This document shows, piece by piece, positions 16,372 through 25,852 of a DNA stretch of 64,000 bases. The notes under the pieces were generated by a model. It made no database searches and was not told where the DNA came from. It was given only the letters and a program-made list of their open reading frames with translations. Each line of letters begins with the position of its first letter. The stretch's first letter is position 1. The position numbers were made by a program, and so were the translations under genes. Source of the DNA: Oscillospiraceae bacterium (GTDB lineage Bacteria > Bacillota > Clostridia > Oscillospirales > Acutalibacteraceae); NCBI GenBank assembly GCA_902792905.1, contig CADBBH010000003.1, positions 186,001 through 250,000 of the forward strand, in the 5' to 3' direction.

Positions 16372-19230
16372 ATGCTTCAACAGAGCAAAGCCGTAAAAAG
16401 CAAATATCAGAACGAAAAAGACGTTCAGAAAAACTACGTAAAGCTCGGTAAAAAAATCACCGATGTGGTAGTTCATAAAATAGGCGGAATTACCGCCGAC
16501 GATCCCGAATACTGGGGCCTGCGCGAGGTTCTTACCCCAGAGATGGTTGACCTCTGCAACAAGATGAAGCTTCGCAAGCACTATACCCTTGATGATCTCA
16601 TCAAGCTTCATAAAGGCGTTGACCCCAAACATCTTGAAGAGATTTACGAGCAGATGTCCGTAATCGGCATAATCGAATATGATTACGGCGACAACTACAC
16701 TCATAATCTCAAGGATGATCATCCGATTAAGGATGCGCCGAAAATCAAGAGATACAGACTGCCGTTTTTCGTGCCCGGTTCGGCGGAGCTTTTCAACTCC
16801 TCGCTTGACCGCATTGAGAAAAATCCCGCAGTAACAAGTTTCTTTGAGAGAATGACCTATATTCCTCTCGCCGGCATAACCCATATGGTTGCCCCGGGCG
16901 GTATGGGTATAGGTATGCATGTTATTCCCGTTGAGCAGGCGATAAACGCTCAGCAGGAAGCGATTACCCTTGAAAAGATTTCTTACTGGCTTGAAAAATA
17001 TGACGGCCACATCGCCGCCGGCATCTGCTCATGCAGAGCGTCCAGAGCAGTGCTTGACGAAGGCTGCACCGACGATGTCAACGATTGGTGTGTTCAGCTG
17101 GGCGATATGGCGGATTACGCGGTTGAAACCCACCGCGCACACTATATCACAAAAGAGCGCGCTCTCGAGATATTTGAGCTCGCGGAAAAGAACGGATATG
17201 TCCATCAGATAACCAATATCGACGGCGAAAACAAGATTTTCGATATCTGCAACTGTAATGTCCGTATCTGTAACGCTCTCAGAACCTCAATGCTCTTCAA
17301 CACCCCCTATCTTTCGAGGAGTGCATATACCTCAAAAGTTGACCGTGAAAAATGCGTTGCCTGCGGCAAGTGTGTTGAAATCTGTCCGGCGGGCGCGGTC
17401 AAACTCGGTCAGAAACTCTGCAAGAAAGACGGAACTCCCGTTCAGTATAAGCATGCCATCCTGCCCGATAAAGTCCGCTGGGGCGAATATGCGTGGGATG
17501 AGAATTACAGAGATACAAAGGTAATGTCCAATACCTATGCTCAGGGCAGTGCACCGTGTAAGGCGGCTTGCCCCGCTCACGTGCCTATTCAGGCATATCT
17601 CAAGCTCGCGCGCGACGGTAAATACCGCGAGGCGCTTGCGATGATTAAAACAGAGAATCCCTTCCCCTCAGTCTGCGGACGCGTCTGCAACAAGAGATGT
17701 GAGGACGCCTGCACAAGAGGTCTCGTGGATTCTCCCGTATCAATCGATGCGGTCAAGAAGTTCGTAGCCGATCTCGAACTCAGGAGTGAAGACCGCTATG
17801 TTCCCGAAAAGACTGTTCAGTCCGTTTACGGCAAATGGGATGACAAGATTGCGATAATCGGCGGCGGCCCCGCAGGTCTTTCCGCTGCCTATTACCTTGC
17901 GGAGATGGGATATACACCCACCGTATTCGAAAAGAATCCCGCTCCCGGCGGTATGCTGACCTATGGTATTCCGAGCTATAAACTCGAAAAAGATGTTATT
18001 GAAGCCGAGATAGATGTTCTGCGCAAACTCGGTGTGGAAATCAAGTGCGGCGTCAATGTCGGCGAGGATGTCACGATTGACGAGCTCCGCAAGCAGGGAT
18101 ATAAAGCGTTCTATATCGCTATCGGCTGTCAGGGCGGCAGACGCCCCGGCGTACCGAATGATGACGCAGAGGGAACGGATATAGCCGTTTCATATCTGCG
18201 TAAGAGCTATGATAAGAGAGAAAACTTCACCGGTGACGTAGTAGTGGTCGGCGGCGGCAACGTTGCAGTTGACTGCGCAAGAAACGCCCATCGTCTCGGT
18301 GCCTCAAGCGTAAAGATGTTCTCGCTTGAATCCCGCGATATTATGCCTGCGACCAAGCAGGAAATAGCAGAAACCCTCGAAGAGGATATCGAAATCTGCA
18401 ACAGCTGGGGACCCAAAGAGGTGCTCACCGATGATTCGGGCAAGGTAACTGCAATCGTATTCAAGCGCTGCGTTTCGGTCTATGACGCCGACGGCAGATT
18501 TGCTCCCGCATATGATGAAGATGAAACTATCGAAGTCAAGGCGGATAAGATTGTATTTGCAATCGGTCAGACCATCGAATGGGGCAAGCTTCTTGAAGGC
18601 ACTAAGGTCGAATTCTGGCACGGCAATTATCCCGTAGCGGATAAATTCACCTATCAGACAGCCGAGGAAGATATATTCGTCGGCGGCGACGTTTACACTG
18701 GTCCCAAATTCGTTATAGATGCAATCGCCGCAGGTCACGAGGCTGCGGAGAGCCTTCACCGTTTCGTAAGGCCGAAGGCGGATATGACAATCGGCAGAAA
18801 CAGACGCGCCTATACTCCTCTTGATAAAGACGATATTTCCTTCCCGGATTATGACAAAGCCGGCAGACAGGAAGCGGGCATGGATGATTCGGAAGATCAC
18901 AAAATGTCTTATAAAGATCTTCATCTCACGCTCACCGAGGAGCAGGTTAAGACCGAGACGGCAAGATGTCTCTCGTGCGGAGCTTCTTATGTCGATCCGA
19001 ATCTCTGTATCGGCTGCGGCCTCTGCACCACAAAATGCCAGTTTGACGCCATCCATCTTATCAGAGACAATCCGAAATGCTCGGATATGCGCGTGGCCGA
19101 AGATAAGGTGACAGGTCTTATGAAATATGAGATTTCCCGCCTGGGCAAGATAATTGCCAACTCCGGCTCCGAAGAAGCGAAGATTATGCGCGAGAAGCGC
19201 AAAGAATGGAAAAAGGCGCAAAAAGGCTGA
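16372..19230 (+). CDS. multi-cluster Fe-S/FAD/NAD(P)H oxidoreductase (GltD-like)
   Basis: A 952-residue modular redox protein. An N-terminal domain carries Cys219, Cys221, Cys232, Cys240 and Cys293, Cys295, Cys300, the pattern of a ferredoxin-associated iron-sulfur module. A [4Fe-4S] motif lies at Cys328/331/334/338. A glutamate-synthase-small-subunit-like part follows: cysteines at 396-447, an FAD loop G-G-G-P-A-G at 497-502 and a pyridine-nucleotide loop G-G-G-N-V-A at 627-632. A final ferredoxin motif is at Cys879/882/885/889. It should pass electrons between NAD(P)H and a ferredoxin-like partner or substrate. The start at 16372 has a GAGGTGA site overlapping the preceding stop. Confidence 0.8.
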   Translation: MLQQSKAVKSKYQNEKDVQKNYVKLGKKITDVVVHKIGGITADDPEYWGLREVLTPEMVDLCNKMKLRKHYTLDDLIKLHKGVDPKHLEEIYEQMSVIGIIEYDYGDNYTHNLKDDHPIKDAPKIKRYRLPFFVPGSAELFNSSLDRIEKNPAVTSFFERMTYIPLAGITHMVAPGGMGIGMHVIPVEQAINAQQEAITLEKISYWLEKYDGHIAAGICSCRASRAVLDEGCTDDVNDWCVQLGDMADYAVETHRAHYITKERALEIFELAEKNGYVHQITNIDGENKIFDICNCNVRICNALRTSMLFNTPYLSRSAYTSKVDREKCVACGKCVEICPAGAVKLGQKLCKKDGTPVQYKHAILPDKVRWGEYAWDENYRDTKVMSNTYAQGSAPCKAACPAHVPIQAYLKLARDGKYREALAMIKTENPFPSVCGRVCNKRCEDACTRGLVDSPVSIDAVKKFVADLELRSEDRYVPEKTVQSVYGKWDDKIAIIGGGPAGLSAAYYLAEMGYTPTVFEKNPAPGGMLTYGIPSYKLEKDVIEAEIDVLRKLGVEIKCGVNVGEDVTIDELRKQGYKAFYIAIGCQGGRRPGVPNDDAEGTDIAVSYLRKSYDKRENFTGDVVVVGGGNVAVDCARNAHRLGASSVKMFSLESRDIMPATKQEIAETLEEDIEICNSWGPKEVLTDDSGKVTAIVFKRCVSVYDADGRFAPAYDEDETIEVKADKIVFAIGQTIEWGKLLEGTKVEFWHGNYPVADKFTYQTAEEDIFVGGDVYTGPKFVIDAIAAGHEAAESLHRFVRPKADMTIGRNRRAYTPLDKDDISFPDYDKAGRQEAGMDDSEDHKMSYKDLHLTLTEEQVKTETARCLSCGASYVDPNLCIGCGLCTTKCQFDAIHLIRDNPKCSDMRVAEDKVTGLMKYEISRLGKIIANSGSEEAKIMREKRKEWKKAQKG

Positions 19231-19234
19231 TAAA

Positions 19235-19603
19235 ATGCACGAACTCGGTATAGTAATGAATGTCGTTGAGCAGGTGGATAAAATAGCCGCCGACAATAAA
19301 GCTCTTAAAGTAGCCGGCATCACGATGGAAATTGGCGAAGTCAGTACCATCGTGCCGGAGCTGTTTCTCGATGCTTTCAACTGGGCGAAAAAGCGCACGG
19401 AATATCTGAAGGAAGCCGAGCTTGAAATGATTATAATCGAGGGCAGGACATACTGCCGCGCCTGCGGCGAAACCTACCGGACAACCGAATTCGGCAAAAA
19501 ATGCCCTCATTGCGGCAGTCCGGATACATATCTGCTGACCGGCGATCAGGTAATTATCAAAGATATTTCCGCCGTGTTTGAGCAGGAGGAAGCAGAAGAA
19601 TAA
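19235..19603 (+). CDS. hypA: HypA nickel metallochaperone
   Basis: A 122-residue protein of normal HypA length. The N-terminal Met1-His2-Glu3 nickel-binding motif is intact, and a zinc site is formed by Cys74, Cys77, Cys90 and Cys93. HypA hands nickel to HypB clients. The start at 19235 is fixed by the need for His2. It begins four bases after the oxidoreductase stop and ends the operon. No hydrogenase or urease gene is within the window. Confidence 0.93.
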   Translation: MHELGIVMNVVEQVDKIAADNKALKVAGITMEIGEVSTIVPELFLDAFNWAKKRTEYLKEAELEMIIIEGRTYCRACGETYRTTEFGKKCPHCGSPDTYLLTGDQVIIKDISAVFEQEEAEE

Positions 19604-19616
19604 TTCCAAATTCAAA

Positions 19617-19660
19617 GCGGCAAGATCTGTAACAATGCACAGATTCTGCCGCCGGTTTTT
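19617..19660 (+). terminator. terminator of the hypB/isomerase/hypA operon
   Basis: A long stem (19617-19630 with 19639-19652, one internal mismatch region) is followed by T5. Confidence 0.88.
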
Positions 19661-19765
19661 ATATATATTGAATAAACGATTAGAGTGAAATAGCAGGTTT
19701 TGCTACAGCGGTCAGCTTATAAACGACACGCTGAAATCTCCGGATTCAGAGGCAGGAGGGCTTAT

Positions 19766-20080
19766 TTATTTCACCCTTTTTCCATCGGTGAGCTTGAGCT
19801 TGCCGAGCAGAGGCAGGATAATAAATCCCGTTAGTTTGTCACCGTCAAAGGTCATTTCCGACTCGGCGAAGGTGCCGGGTTTGTAGATTTCACCTGAGAC
19901 GCGCACCTGCAGGGTGTTGCCGAATTCCTTTGCCGAAACTATTGGCAGGGATTCGATATCCCATGTTTTGATTTTAAGTGAAATTTTGTATTTACCGTTG
20001 TCATCGGAAATAGTGAAAACCGCCTTGTCTTTGACGAGCGGAGTCGATATCCCGCATGTCCAGGTGCCGAGTCCTATCAT
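19766..20080 (-). CDS. hypothetical small beta-rich protein
   Basis: A 104-residue protein with no signal peptide or membrane segment. Alternating hydrophobic and charged residues suggest a beta-sandwich or lipocalin-like fold. No family was recognised. A GGGAGA site sits properly before the ATG, which supports its being real. It stands alone between the hypA terminator and the ribosomal operon. Confidence 0.6.
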   Translation of the reverse strand: MIGLGTWTCGISTPLVKDKAVFTISDDNGKYKISLKIKTWDIESLPIVSAKEFGNTLQVRVSGEIYKPGTFAESEMTFDGDKLTGFIILPLLGKLKLTDGKRVK

Positions 20081-20381
20081 AATTTTTCTCCCGTTTAATA
20101 AAAAAATAAAAAAATTTTTGAAAAATTCCGGAGAACAATTCCGGGATTATTTGCAGCCATATACATATATTTTATCATAAATCGCAGAAAACTGCAATAT
20201 ATTTTTAACGCATATTTAGACCGGAGTCCGATTTTAGACCACAATATATTGTGCTTATAAGTTATATTATTTTATTTCAACTATTTGCCGCGGGAAAGGT
20301 TCGGGATGAAATACACGCAAAGCGTTGATAATGCTGAAAAACCGATAATATAAAAACCGAAAAAATTTTTGAAAAAAACTC
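20081..20381. other. AT-rich intergenic stretch before the ribosomal operon
   Basis: About 300 bp without a convincing gene. It holds the upstream region of the small minus-strand gene, an AT-rich tract at 20096-20125, and a perfect 14-bp palindrome (CACAATATATTGTG) at 20240-20253. No RNA gene was recognised. Confidence 0.5.
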
Positions 20382-20410
20382 TTGACTTTATATATTAATT
20401 ATGATAATAT
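20382..20410 (+). promoter_or_regulatory. promoter of the S10-spc-alpha ribosomal operon
   Basis: TTGACT at 20382-20387 and TAATAT at 20405-20410 have a 17-bp spacer and an A-rich upstream element. It gives a leader of about 430 nt ahead of rpsJ. Confidence 0.7.
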
Positions 20411-20416
20411 ACCCGA

Positions 20417-20845
20417 GCACGCCGTAAAAAAGGGATAACTATGCCCATTTTCAGGCATGCAGATATGCGATGATGCGGGAGGTGGCCGCCCGAGAGGCGG
20501 GGAATTTCCGCGGAGTATGTCCGATTTCAAACCGGGCGGTTCAATCCGGGCCCTGCGGCCTGCCGATGGTTTTCCGTCATGGTGCTCAAAGACACGGTTA
20601 CTTGCGATGAGGTTCCTTGCCTCAGACTGTGCAGGTTTGAGCATAATGATGGAAAATACGAGCAAGCCGTATGGCGGCAGCAGCCCCGTCGTTTCCCGAG
20701 CGGAGCGCTGAGCGGATTGAATATTATCAGCAAACGGCAATCGCCGAACCCGGAAAGTGTTTTCCGGTTTTTGAATCGGAAGGGTTGAAACACCCGGGTC
20801 GGTTTGCAAGTTTTGCGTGCCCGCCAAATTTAAGGAGGCATTTCA
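20417..20845 (+). ncRNA. structured leader RNA of the ribosomal operon
   Basis: About 430 nt, distinctly GC-richer than the AT-rich DNA before it. Visible pairings include CCGCC/GGCGG near 20487-20501, a long-range GCTCAAA/TTTGAGC pair (20584-20590 with 20636-20642) enclosing a GAGG/CCTC hairpin, and near the 3' end a 7-bp stem followed by T5 that looks like an intrinsic terminator. Reading frames inside it have no ribosome binding sites. It does not match tmRNA, RNase P, SRP or a T-box by eye. An autogenous ribosomal-protein control element is the likely role. Confidence 0.5.
20750..20772 (+). terminator. possible attenuator in the rpsJ leader
   Basis: CCGGAAA (20750-20756) pairs with TTTCCGG (20761-20767), followed by T5. 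It is 74 bp before rpsJ and far downstream of the promoter, so it can only act as an attenuator. Confidence 0.5.
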
Positions 20846-21157
20846 ATGGCAGCAAAGGGAAAAATCAGAATCAGACTCAAAGGTTACGATCACACTCTCG
20901 TCGACAAGTCGGCTGAGAAAATCGTAGAGACGGCAAAGAGAACAGGCGCGGACGTTTCCGGTCCCGTTCCCCTTCCCACAGAGAAGGAAATCGTCACTAT
21001 CCTTCGCGCGGTCCACAAGTATAAGGACAGCCGCGAGCAGTTTGAACAGAGAACACACAAAAGACTCATCGACATTCTCAGACCTTCGGCAAAAACAGTT
21101 GAAGCTCTGACCGGTCTTGAGCTTCCCGCAGGCGTCGAAATCGAAATCAAGCTTTAA
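20846..21157 (+). CDS. rpsJ: 30S ribosomal protein S10
   Basis: 103 residues, normal length for S10, a 30S head protein that also works with NusB in antitermination. The opening [10 protein letters not shown] and the T-H-K-R-L-I-D segment are typical. It is the first gene of the superoperon, preceded by AAGGAGG and the long structured leader. Confidence 0.98.
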   Translation: MAAKGKIRIRLKGYDHTLVDKSAEKIVETAKRTGADVSGPVPLPTEKEIVTILRAVHKYKDSREQFEQRTHKRLIDILRPSAKTVEALTGLELPAGVEIEIKL

Positions 21158-21223
21158 TCGGTTTTCAGACAAATGCAGGTCAAGTTGGCTTAGGTCAACC
21201 AATAACCAAAGGAGGATGCAAAT

Positions 21224-21859
21224 ATGCAGAAAGCACTCATCGGAAAAAAGATCGGCATGACCCAGATCTTTGATGAAAAGGGAAACGTAATTCCCGTAAC
21301 GGTAGTTGAAGCAGGTCCCTGCAACGTCGTTATGAAGAAGACAATCGAAAACGACAGTTACGAGGCAGTCCAGCTCGGTTTCGGCGATGTAAAAGTTCAG
21401 CGCCTGACAAAGCCGATGCTCGGTCACTTCAAGAAGAATGATGTCGCTCCCAAGAAACATCTCAAAGAGTTCAAGTTCGACGATATCGAATCACTCAACG
21501 TGGGCGACACCCTCACAGCAGACATCTTTGCGGTCGGCGACAAAGTTGACGTAGTCGGCACCAGCAAAGGCCACGGCACAGCGGGCTCCATTAAGAGATG
21601 GAACTTCTCCAGACTCAAAGAGTCACACGGTACAGGTCCCGTTGCCAGACACGCAGGTTCACTCGGCGCTTGTTCCGATCCCTCAAGAGTTTACAAGGGA
21701 AAGAAACTTGCAGGTCACTTCGGCTGTGAAAGAGTTACAATTCAGAATCTTACAGTTGCTAAAATCGACGCGGAAAACAATCTCGTAGCCATCAAGGGCG
21801 CCGTTCCCGGCCCCAAGGGCGGCATCGTAGTTATCCGCGACAGCGTTAAGAAAGCTTAA
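21224..21859 (+). CDS. rplC: 50S ribosomal protein L3
   Basis: 211 residues. It starts with the family-typical K-K-I-G-M-T-Q-I-F and carries the loop that reaches the peptidyl transferase region. It sits 66 bp after rpsJ with a GGAGG site, in the standard S10 operon order. Confidence 0.98.
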   Translation: MQKALIGKKIGMTQIFDEKGNVIPVTVVEAGPCNVVMKKTIENDSYEAVQLGFGDVKVQRLTKPMLGHFKKNDVAPKKHLKEFKFDDIESLNVGDTLTADIFAVGDKVDVVGTSKGHGTAGSIKRWNFSRLKESHGTGPVARHAGSLGACSDPSRVYKGKKLAGHFGCERVTIQNLTVAKIDAENNLVAIKGAVPGPKGGIVVIRDSVKKA

Positions 21860-21877
21860 GGAAAGGAGTAGAAAATA

Positions 21878-22501
21878 ATGCCTACAGTATCAGTTTTTGA
21901 CATGACAGGTAAGAAGGTTTCCGATATCGACCTCAAGGAAGAGATCTTCGGAATCACCCCCAGCATTCCCGCTATGCACCTTTGTGTAGTCGCTTATCTT
22001 GCCAATCAGCGCCAGGGCACACAGTCTACCCTTACCAGATCGGAAGTCAGCGGCGGCGGCAAGAAGCCCTGGAAGCAGAAGGGTACAGGCCGCGCAAGAC
22101 AGGGTTCGACCAGAGCTCCGCAGTGGTATCACGGCGGCATCGCCCACGGTCCCAAGCCCCGCACTTATCATAAGGACGTCAACAAGAAGGTCCGCAGACT
22201 CGCTATGAAGTCCGCACTTTCAGCCAAGGTTGCAGACGAGGAGCTCATCGTTCTCGATTCCCTCACTCTCGACGCAATCAAGACCAAGGACATGGCAAAC
22301 GTTGTCAATGCACTTGAGACCGGCAAGAAAGTTCTCTTCGTCCTGCCCGAGAAGAACGATATAATCTATCGCTCTGCCCGTAACATCGCAGGCGTCAAGA
22401 CCACCCTTGTTACCACACTTAACGTTTATGACATTCTCAACGCCGACACAGTCGTCGTTCTCAAGGATGCCGTAAGCAAGATCGAGGAGGTATATGCATG
22501 A
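21878..22501 (+). CDS. rplD: 50S ribosomal protein L4
   Basis: 207 residues, an exit-tunnel protein. The conserved [13 protein letters not shown] tunnel loop is present around residues 67-79. In gamma-proteobacteria L4 represses its own operon through the leader; whether it binds the leader here is open. It overlaps rplW by 4 bp. Confidence 0.98.
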   Translation: MPTVSVFDMTGKKVSDIDLKEEIFGITPSIPAMHLCVVAYLANQRQGTQSTLTRSEVSGGGKKPWKQKGTGRARQGSTRAPQWYHGGIAHGPKPRTYHKDVNKKVRRLAMKSALSAKVADEELIVLDSLTLDAIKTKDMANVVNALETGKKVLFVLPEKNDIIYRSARNIAGVKTTLVTTLNVYDILNADTVVVLKDAVSKIEEVYA

Positions 22502-22794
22502 GCAAGGCAGCACAGGATATTATTCTCCGCCCGATAATCACTGAAAACAGTATGGACGGCATTGCAGACCGCAAATATACCTTTGAGGTTGCAAAGGATT
22601 CCAATAAAATCGAAATCGCCAAGGCAGTCGAAACCCTTTTCGATGTCAAGGTCAGCAAGGTCAACGTAATCAATGTTGACGGCAAACTGAGAAGATACGG
22701 TCGCTTCGAGGGATACACCCCCTCCCGCAAGAAGGCAATCGTTACTCTTACCGAAGATTCCAAGACCATCGAATTCTTCGACGGTATGATGTAA
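22498..22794 (+). CDS. rplW: 50S ribosomal protein L23
   Basis: 98 residues, located at the tunnel exit where SRP and trigger factor dock. It starts at an ATG overlapping the rplD stop, so translation is coupled. It is followed by an unusually long 114-bp gap before rplB. Confidence 0.97.
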   Translation: MSKAAQDIILRPIITENSMDGIADRKYTFEVAKDSNKIEIAKAVETLFDVKVSKVNVINVDGKLRRYGRFEGYTPSRKKAIVTLTEDSKTIEFFDGMM

Positions 22795-22908
22795 TTTTCA
22801 GGCAATCCCTTTATATATTATATAAACCATATTATACAATCAAATCCGGCGGTAAAGTATGAAGCAATTTGAGTGCTTCGCAAAGCTGCTGTAAGGAGAG
22901 TGTAGAAA

Positions 22909-23742
22909 ATGTCTATTAAATTCTATAAGCCGACCACTAACGCAAGACGTAATATGTCGGTTACAGATTATTCCGAGCTCTCAAAGGTTGCGCCCGAAAG
23001 AAGTCTTCTTGTTTCTCTTAAGAAGAACAGCGGCCGTAACAGCTACGGAAGAATCACCGTTCGCCACAGAGGCGGCGGAGTTCGCACAAAGTATCGTATA
23101 ATTGATTTCAAGAGAGATAAGTTTGATGTTCCCGCCGAAGTAGTCAGCATCGAATACGATCCCAACCGCTCGGCATTCATCGCCCTTCTCAAATATCAGG
23201 ACGGCGAGAAGAGATACATCCTTCAGCCCGTAGGCCTTAAAGTTGGCGACACCGTTATCGCGGGTACCACAGCCGATATCAAGCCCGGCAATGCTCTTCC
23301 TCTTGCAAATATCCCCGTTGGTACAGTTGTTCACAACGTTGAGCTCTATCCCGGCAGAGGCGGCCAGCTCGCAAGAGCAGCAGGCAACTCCGCTCAGCTC
23401 ATGGCAAAAGAAGGCGGCAAAGCCCTCCTTCGTCTTCCCTCGACAGAGCTTCGTTATGTTCCCGTCAGCTGCATGGCTACAATCGGTCAGGTAGGCAACA
23501 CCGATCACGAAAACGTTAAAATCGGTAAGGCCGGCCGTAAACGCCATATGGGCTGGAGACCTACCGTACGCGGTTCCGTAATGAACCCGAACGACCACCC
23601 CCACGGCGGTGGTGAAGGTAAATCCCCCATCGGCAGACCGGGCCCTGTTACCCCCTGGGGCAAGCCCGCTCTCGGTTACAAGACCAGAAAGACAAAGAAA
23701 CCGTCAGACAAGCTTATCGTAAAGCGTCGTAACGACAAATAA
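22909..23742 (+). CDS. rplB: 50S ribosomal protein L2
   Basis: 277 residues, full length. L2 helps subunit joining and peptidyl transfer. The conserved [10 protein letters not shown] motif with the functionally important His is near residue 229. The C-terminus is rich in Lys/Arg as usual. Confidence 0.98.
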   Translation: MSIKFYKPTTNARRNMSVTDYSELSKVAPERSLLVSLKKNSGRNSYGRITVRHRGGGVRTKYRIIDFKRDKFDVPAEVVSIEYDPNRSAFIALLKYQDGEKRYILQPVGLKVGDTVIAGTTADIKPGNALPLANIPVGTVVHNVELYPGRGGQLARAAGNSAQLMAKEGGKALLRLPSTELRYVPVSCMATIGQVGNTDHENVKIGKAGRKRHMGWRPTVRGSVMNPNDHPHGGGEGKSPIGRPGPVTPWGKPALGYKTRKTKKPSDKLIVKRRNDK

Positions 23743-23761
23743 GTGAAAGGAGCAGATAATA

Positions 23762-24043
23762 ATGGGCAGAAGCGTTAAAAAAGGACCTTTTGTGCAGCCT
23801 AAACTGCTCGAAAGAGTTCAGGAAATGAATAAAAAAGGCGAAAAGCAGGTTCTCAAGACCTGGAGCCGTTCCTCAACAATCTTCCCCGACTTTGTCGGCC
23901 ACACATTTGCAGTTCACGACGGACGCAAGCATGTTCCCGTATATGTAACAGAGGACATGGTCGGACATAAGCTCGGCGAATTCGCACCTACAAGAACCTT
24001 CAGAGGTCATGCAGGTTCCAAGACATCCAATAACGGAAATTAA
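23762..24043 (+). CDS. rpsS: 30S ribosomal protein S19
   Basis: 93 residues, a head protein near the decoding site. It has the typical R-S-x-K-K-G-P-F start and the K-x-H-V-P-V-Y segment. A GGAG site precedes it. Confidence 0.98.
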   Translation: MGRSVKKGPFVQPKLLERVQEMNKKGEKQVLKTWSRSSTIFPDFVGHTFAVHDGRKHVPVYVTEDMVGHKLGEFAPTRTFRGHAGSKTSNNGN

Positions 24044-24066
24044 TCGGCGAAAGGAGTGTATAACTA

Positions 24067-24429
24067 ATGTCAGATAACGAAATGATGAGTGTCCCGACCG
24101 CAACTGCAAAGGCCACTTACATCCGTATTGCTCCCCGCAAGGTTCAGATAGTTCTTGATCTCATCAGGAACCAGCCTGCAGACAAAGCATTGGCAATTCT
24201 CAAATACACGCCCAAAGCCGCGTGTGAACCGCTGGAGAAGCTTTTAAAATCGGCTATCGCAAATGCCGAGAATAATCACAACATGGACGTTGACCGTCTT
24301 TATGTTGCAGAGGCAAACGTAGGCCAGGGTCCCACCCTCAAGAGAATCAGACCCAGAGCTCAGGGCAGAGCCTACAGAATCAACAAGAAAACATCTCACA
24401 TCACCCTTGTTCTCAAGGAAATGGACTAA
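24067..24429 (+). CDS. rplV: 50S ribosomal protein L22
   Basis: 120 residues, lining the exit tunnel. Y-I-R-I-A-P-R-K-V at the start and the P-R-A-Q-G-R-A hairpin loop near residue 98 are diagnostic. The N-terminus is about ten residues longer than in many species. Confidence 0.97.
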   Translation: MSDNEMMSVPTATAKATYIRIAPRKVQIVLDLIRNQPADKALAILKYTPKAACEPLEKLLKSAIANAENNHNMDVDRLYVAEANVGQGPTLKRIRPRAQGRAYRINKKTSHITLVLKEMD

Positions 24430-24448
24430 ACGAAGAGGAGGTTAAACT

Positions 24449-25204
24449 ATGGGACAGAAAATTCATCCTACCGGTCTGCGAATCGGTGTCATAAAGCCCT
24501 GGGAATCCCGCTGGTATGCGAGTTCCGAAAAGTTTGGCGATACTCTCGTTGAAGATTATAAGCTTCGTGAGTACCTCCTTGAGAAACTTGCGCCCGCAGG
24601 CGTACCCAAGGTTGAAATAGAGCGTGATGCAAAGAGAGTTTACATTTACGTTCACTGCGCCAAGCCCGGTATGGTTATCGGCAGACAGGGTGCAGAAATC
24701 GAAAAGCTCAAGAAAATCTGCGAAAACAGACTCGGCGGCAAAGAGGTTTCCCTCAACATCGTCGAAATCAAGCAGCCCGATCTTGACGCTCAGCTCGTAG
24801 CGGAAAACATCGCTTCCCAGCTCGAGAGAAGAATTTCCCACCGTCGTGCTATCAAGCAGGCTATCGGCCGCACCATGAAGCTCGGCGCAAGAGGAATCAA
24901 GATCCAGTGCAGCGGACGTCTCGGCGGCCGTGAAATCGCAGGTTCCGAAACATATCATGAGGGAACAATTCCCCTTCAGACCATCCGTGCCGACATCGAC
25001 TACGGCTTCACAGAGGCGAAGACAACTTACGGCCGTATCGGCGTTAAGGTTTGGCTCTACAGAGGCGAAGTTCTCCGCGAGGTCAGAAATAACGGCCAGC
25101 GCAGAAGACCCGGCAGAGGCGGCAGCGATCGCAGAGAAGGCAGACCCGCCAGAGCGCCGAGAGAGAGAGCTCCGAGAGAAAACAAAGAAGGAGGTAACGA
25201 CTGA
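24449..25204 (+). CDS. rpsC: 30S ribosomal protein S3
   Basis: 251 residues, at the mRNA entry channel, where S3 has helicase activity. The KH domain G-M-V-I-G-R-Q-G is near residue 75. The last 40 residues are an Arg/Gly/Glu-rich extension longer than the core family. It overlaps rplP by 1 bp. Confidence 0.98.
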   Translation: MGQKIHPTGLRIGVIKPWESRWYASSEKFGDTLVEDYKLREYLLEKLAPAGVPKVEIERDAKRVYIYVHCAKPGMVIGRQGAEIEKLKKICENRLGGKEVSLNIVEIKQPDLDAQLVAENIASQLERRISHRRAIKQAIGRTMKLGARGIKIQCSGRLGGREIAGSETYHEGTIPLQTIRADIDYGFTEAKTTYGRIGVKVWLYRGEVLREVRNNGQRRRPGRGGSDRREGRPARAPRERAPRENKEGGND

Positions 25205-25629
25205 TGCTTTTACCCAAGCGTGTTAAATACCGCAGAGTTCAGAGAGGCAGACTCAAGGGCAAAGCTACCAGAGGCAATTTCGTCGCATACGGCGATTACG
25301 GTCTTGTAGCCCTTGAACCCGCATGGATTACCTCCAATCAGATTGAGGCAGCCCGTGTAGCTATGACGAGATACATCAAGCGTGGCGGCCAGGTCTGGAT
25401 TAAGATATTCCCCGACAAGCCCATTACCGAGAAGCCGGCTGAGACCCGCATGGGTTCAGGTAAAGGTTCTCCCGAATACTGGGTAGCAGTCGTTAAGCCC
25501 GGCAGAGTTCTCTTTGAGATCGCCGGCGTTGACAGAGAGCTTGCGGCAGAGGCTATGCGTCTTGCAGCCGCGAAGCTTCCGATCAAATGCAAATTCGTAA
25601 GCAAAGAAGAATTGGGAGGCGAGCAGTAA
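25204..25629 (+). CDS. rplP: 50S ribosomal protein L16
   Basis: 141 residues, near the A-site tRNA elbow. The basic N-terminus and R-M-G-S-G-K-G segment near residue 83 are typical. The start overlaps the rpsC stop and its stop overlaps the rpmC start, so all three are coupled. Confidence 0.98.
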   Translation: MLLPKRVKYRRVQRGRLKGKATRGNFVAYGDYGLVALEPAWITSNQIEAARVAMTRYIKRGGQVWIKIFPDKPITEKPAETRMGSGKGSPEYWVAVVKPGRVLFEIAGVDRELAAEAMRLAAAKLPIKCKFVSKEELGGEQ

Positions 25630-25832
25630 TGAAAGCAGCTGAAATCAGAAATCTTTCGGCAGAAGAGCTTGATAAGAAGCTTGCCGAACTTAAAGACGAG
25701 CTGTTCAAGCTTCGCTTCCAGCAGGCAGTCAATCAGCTCGACAACCCGATGCGTATAAAGGCCGTCAAAAAGGATATCGCCCGCATTATGACAGTGCAGA
25801 GAGATATCGAACTTCACGGCACCAACGCTTGA
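25629..25832 (+). CDS. rpmC: 50S ribosomal protein L29
   Basis: 67 residues, two-helix protein at the tunnel exit. The ATG at 25629 shares a base with the rplP stop and gives the normal family length. The [13 protein letters not shown] segment is typical. Confidence 0.96.
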   Translation: MKAAEIRNLSAEELDKKLAELKDELFKLRFQQAVNQLDNPMRIKAVKKDIARIMTVQRDIELHGTNA

Positions 25833-25852
25833 GAAAGGGAGGCAGACAGACT

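Noticed and set aside
18304-19398. 364-residue open frame on the minus strand inside the Fe-S oxidoreductase gene
   Set aside because: It is a shadow of the real gene, whose cysteine motifs, start site and operon position are clear. The same applies to other long antisense frames over hypB, the isomerase-like gene and secA.
13551-19603. Possible [NiFe]-hydrogenase operon, suggested by hypA and hypB
   Set aside because: No large or small hydrogenase subunit, no HypC, HypD, HypE or HypF, and no protease gene is present. The flavoprotein and Fe-S protein have no nickel-site cysteine pairs of hydrogenase type.
20535-20560. GGTTCAATCC resembling a tRNA T-loop
   Set aside because: The flanking bases do not form a T stem, and no acceptor stem, D-arm or anticodon arm fits around it.
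20399-20827. Open frames on both strands within the rpsJ leader (for example 142 residues on minus, 84 on plus)
   Set aside because: No ribosome binding sites, odd composition, and mutual overlap. They are better explained by the GC-rich structured leader.
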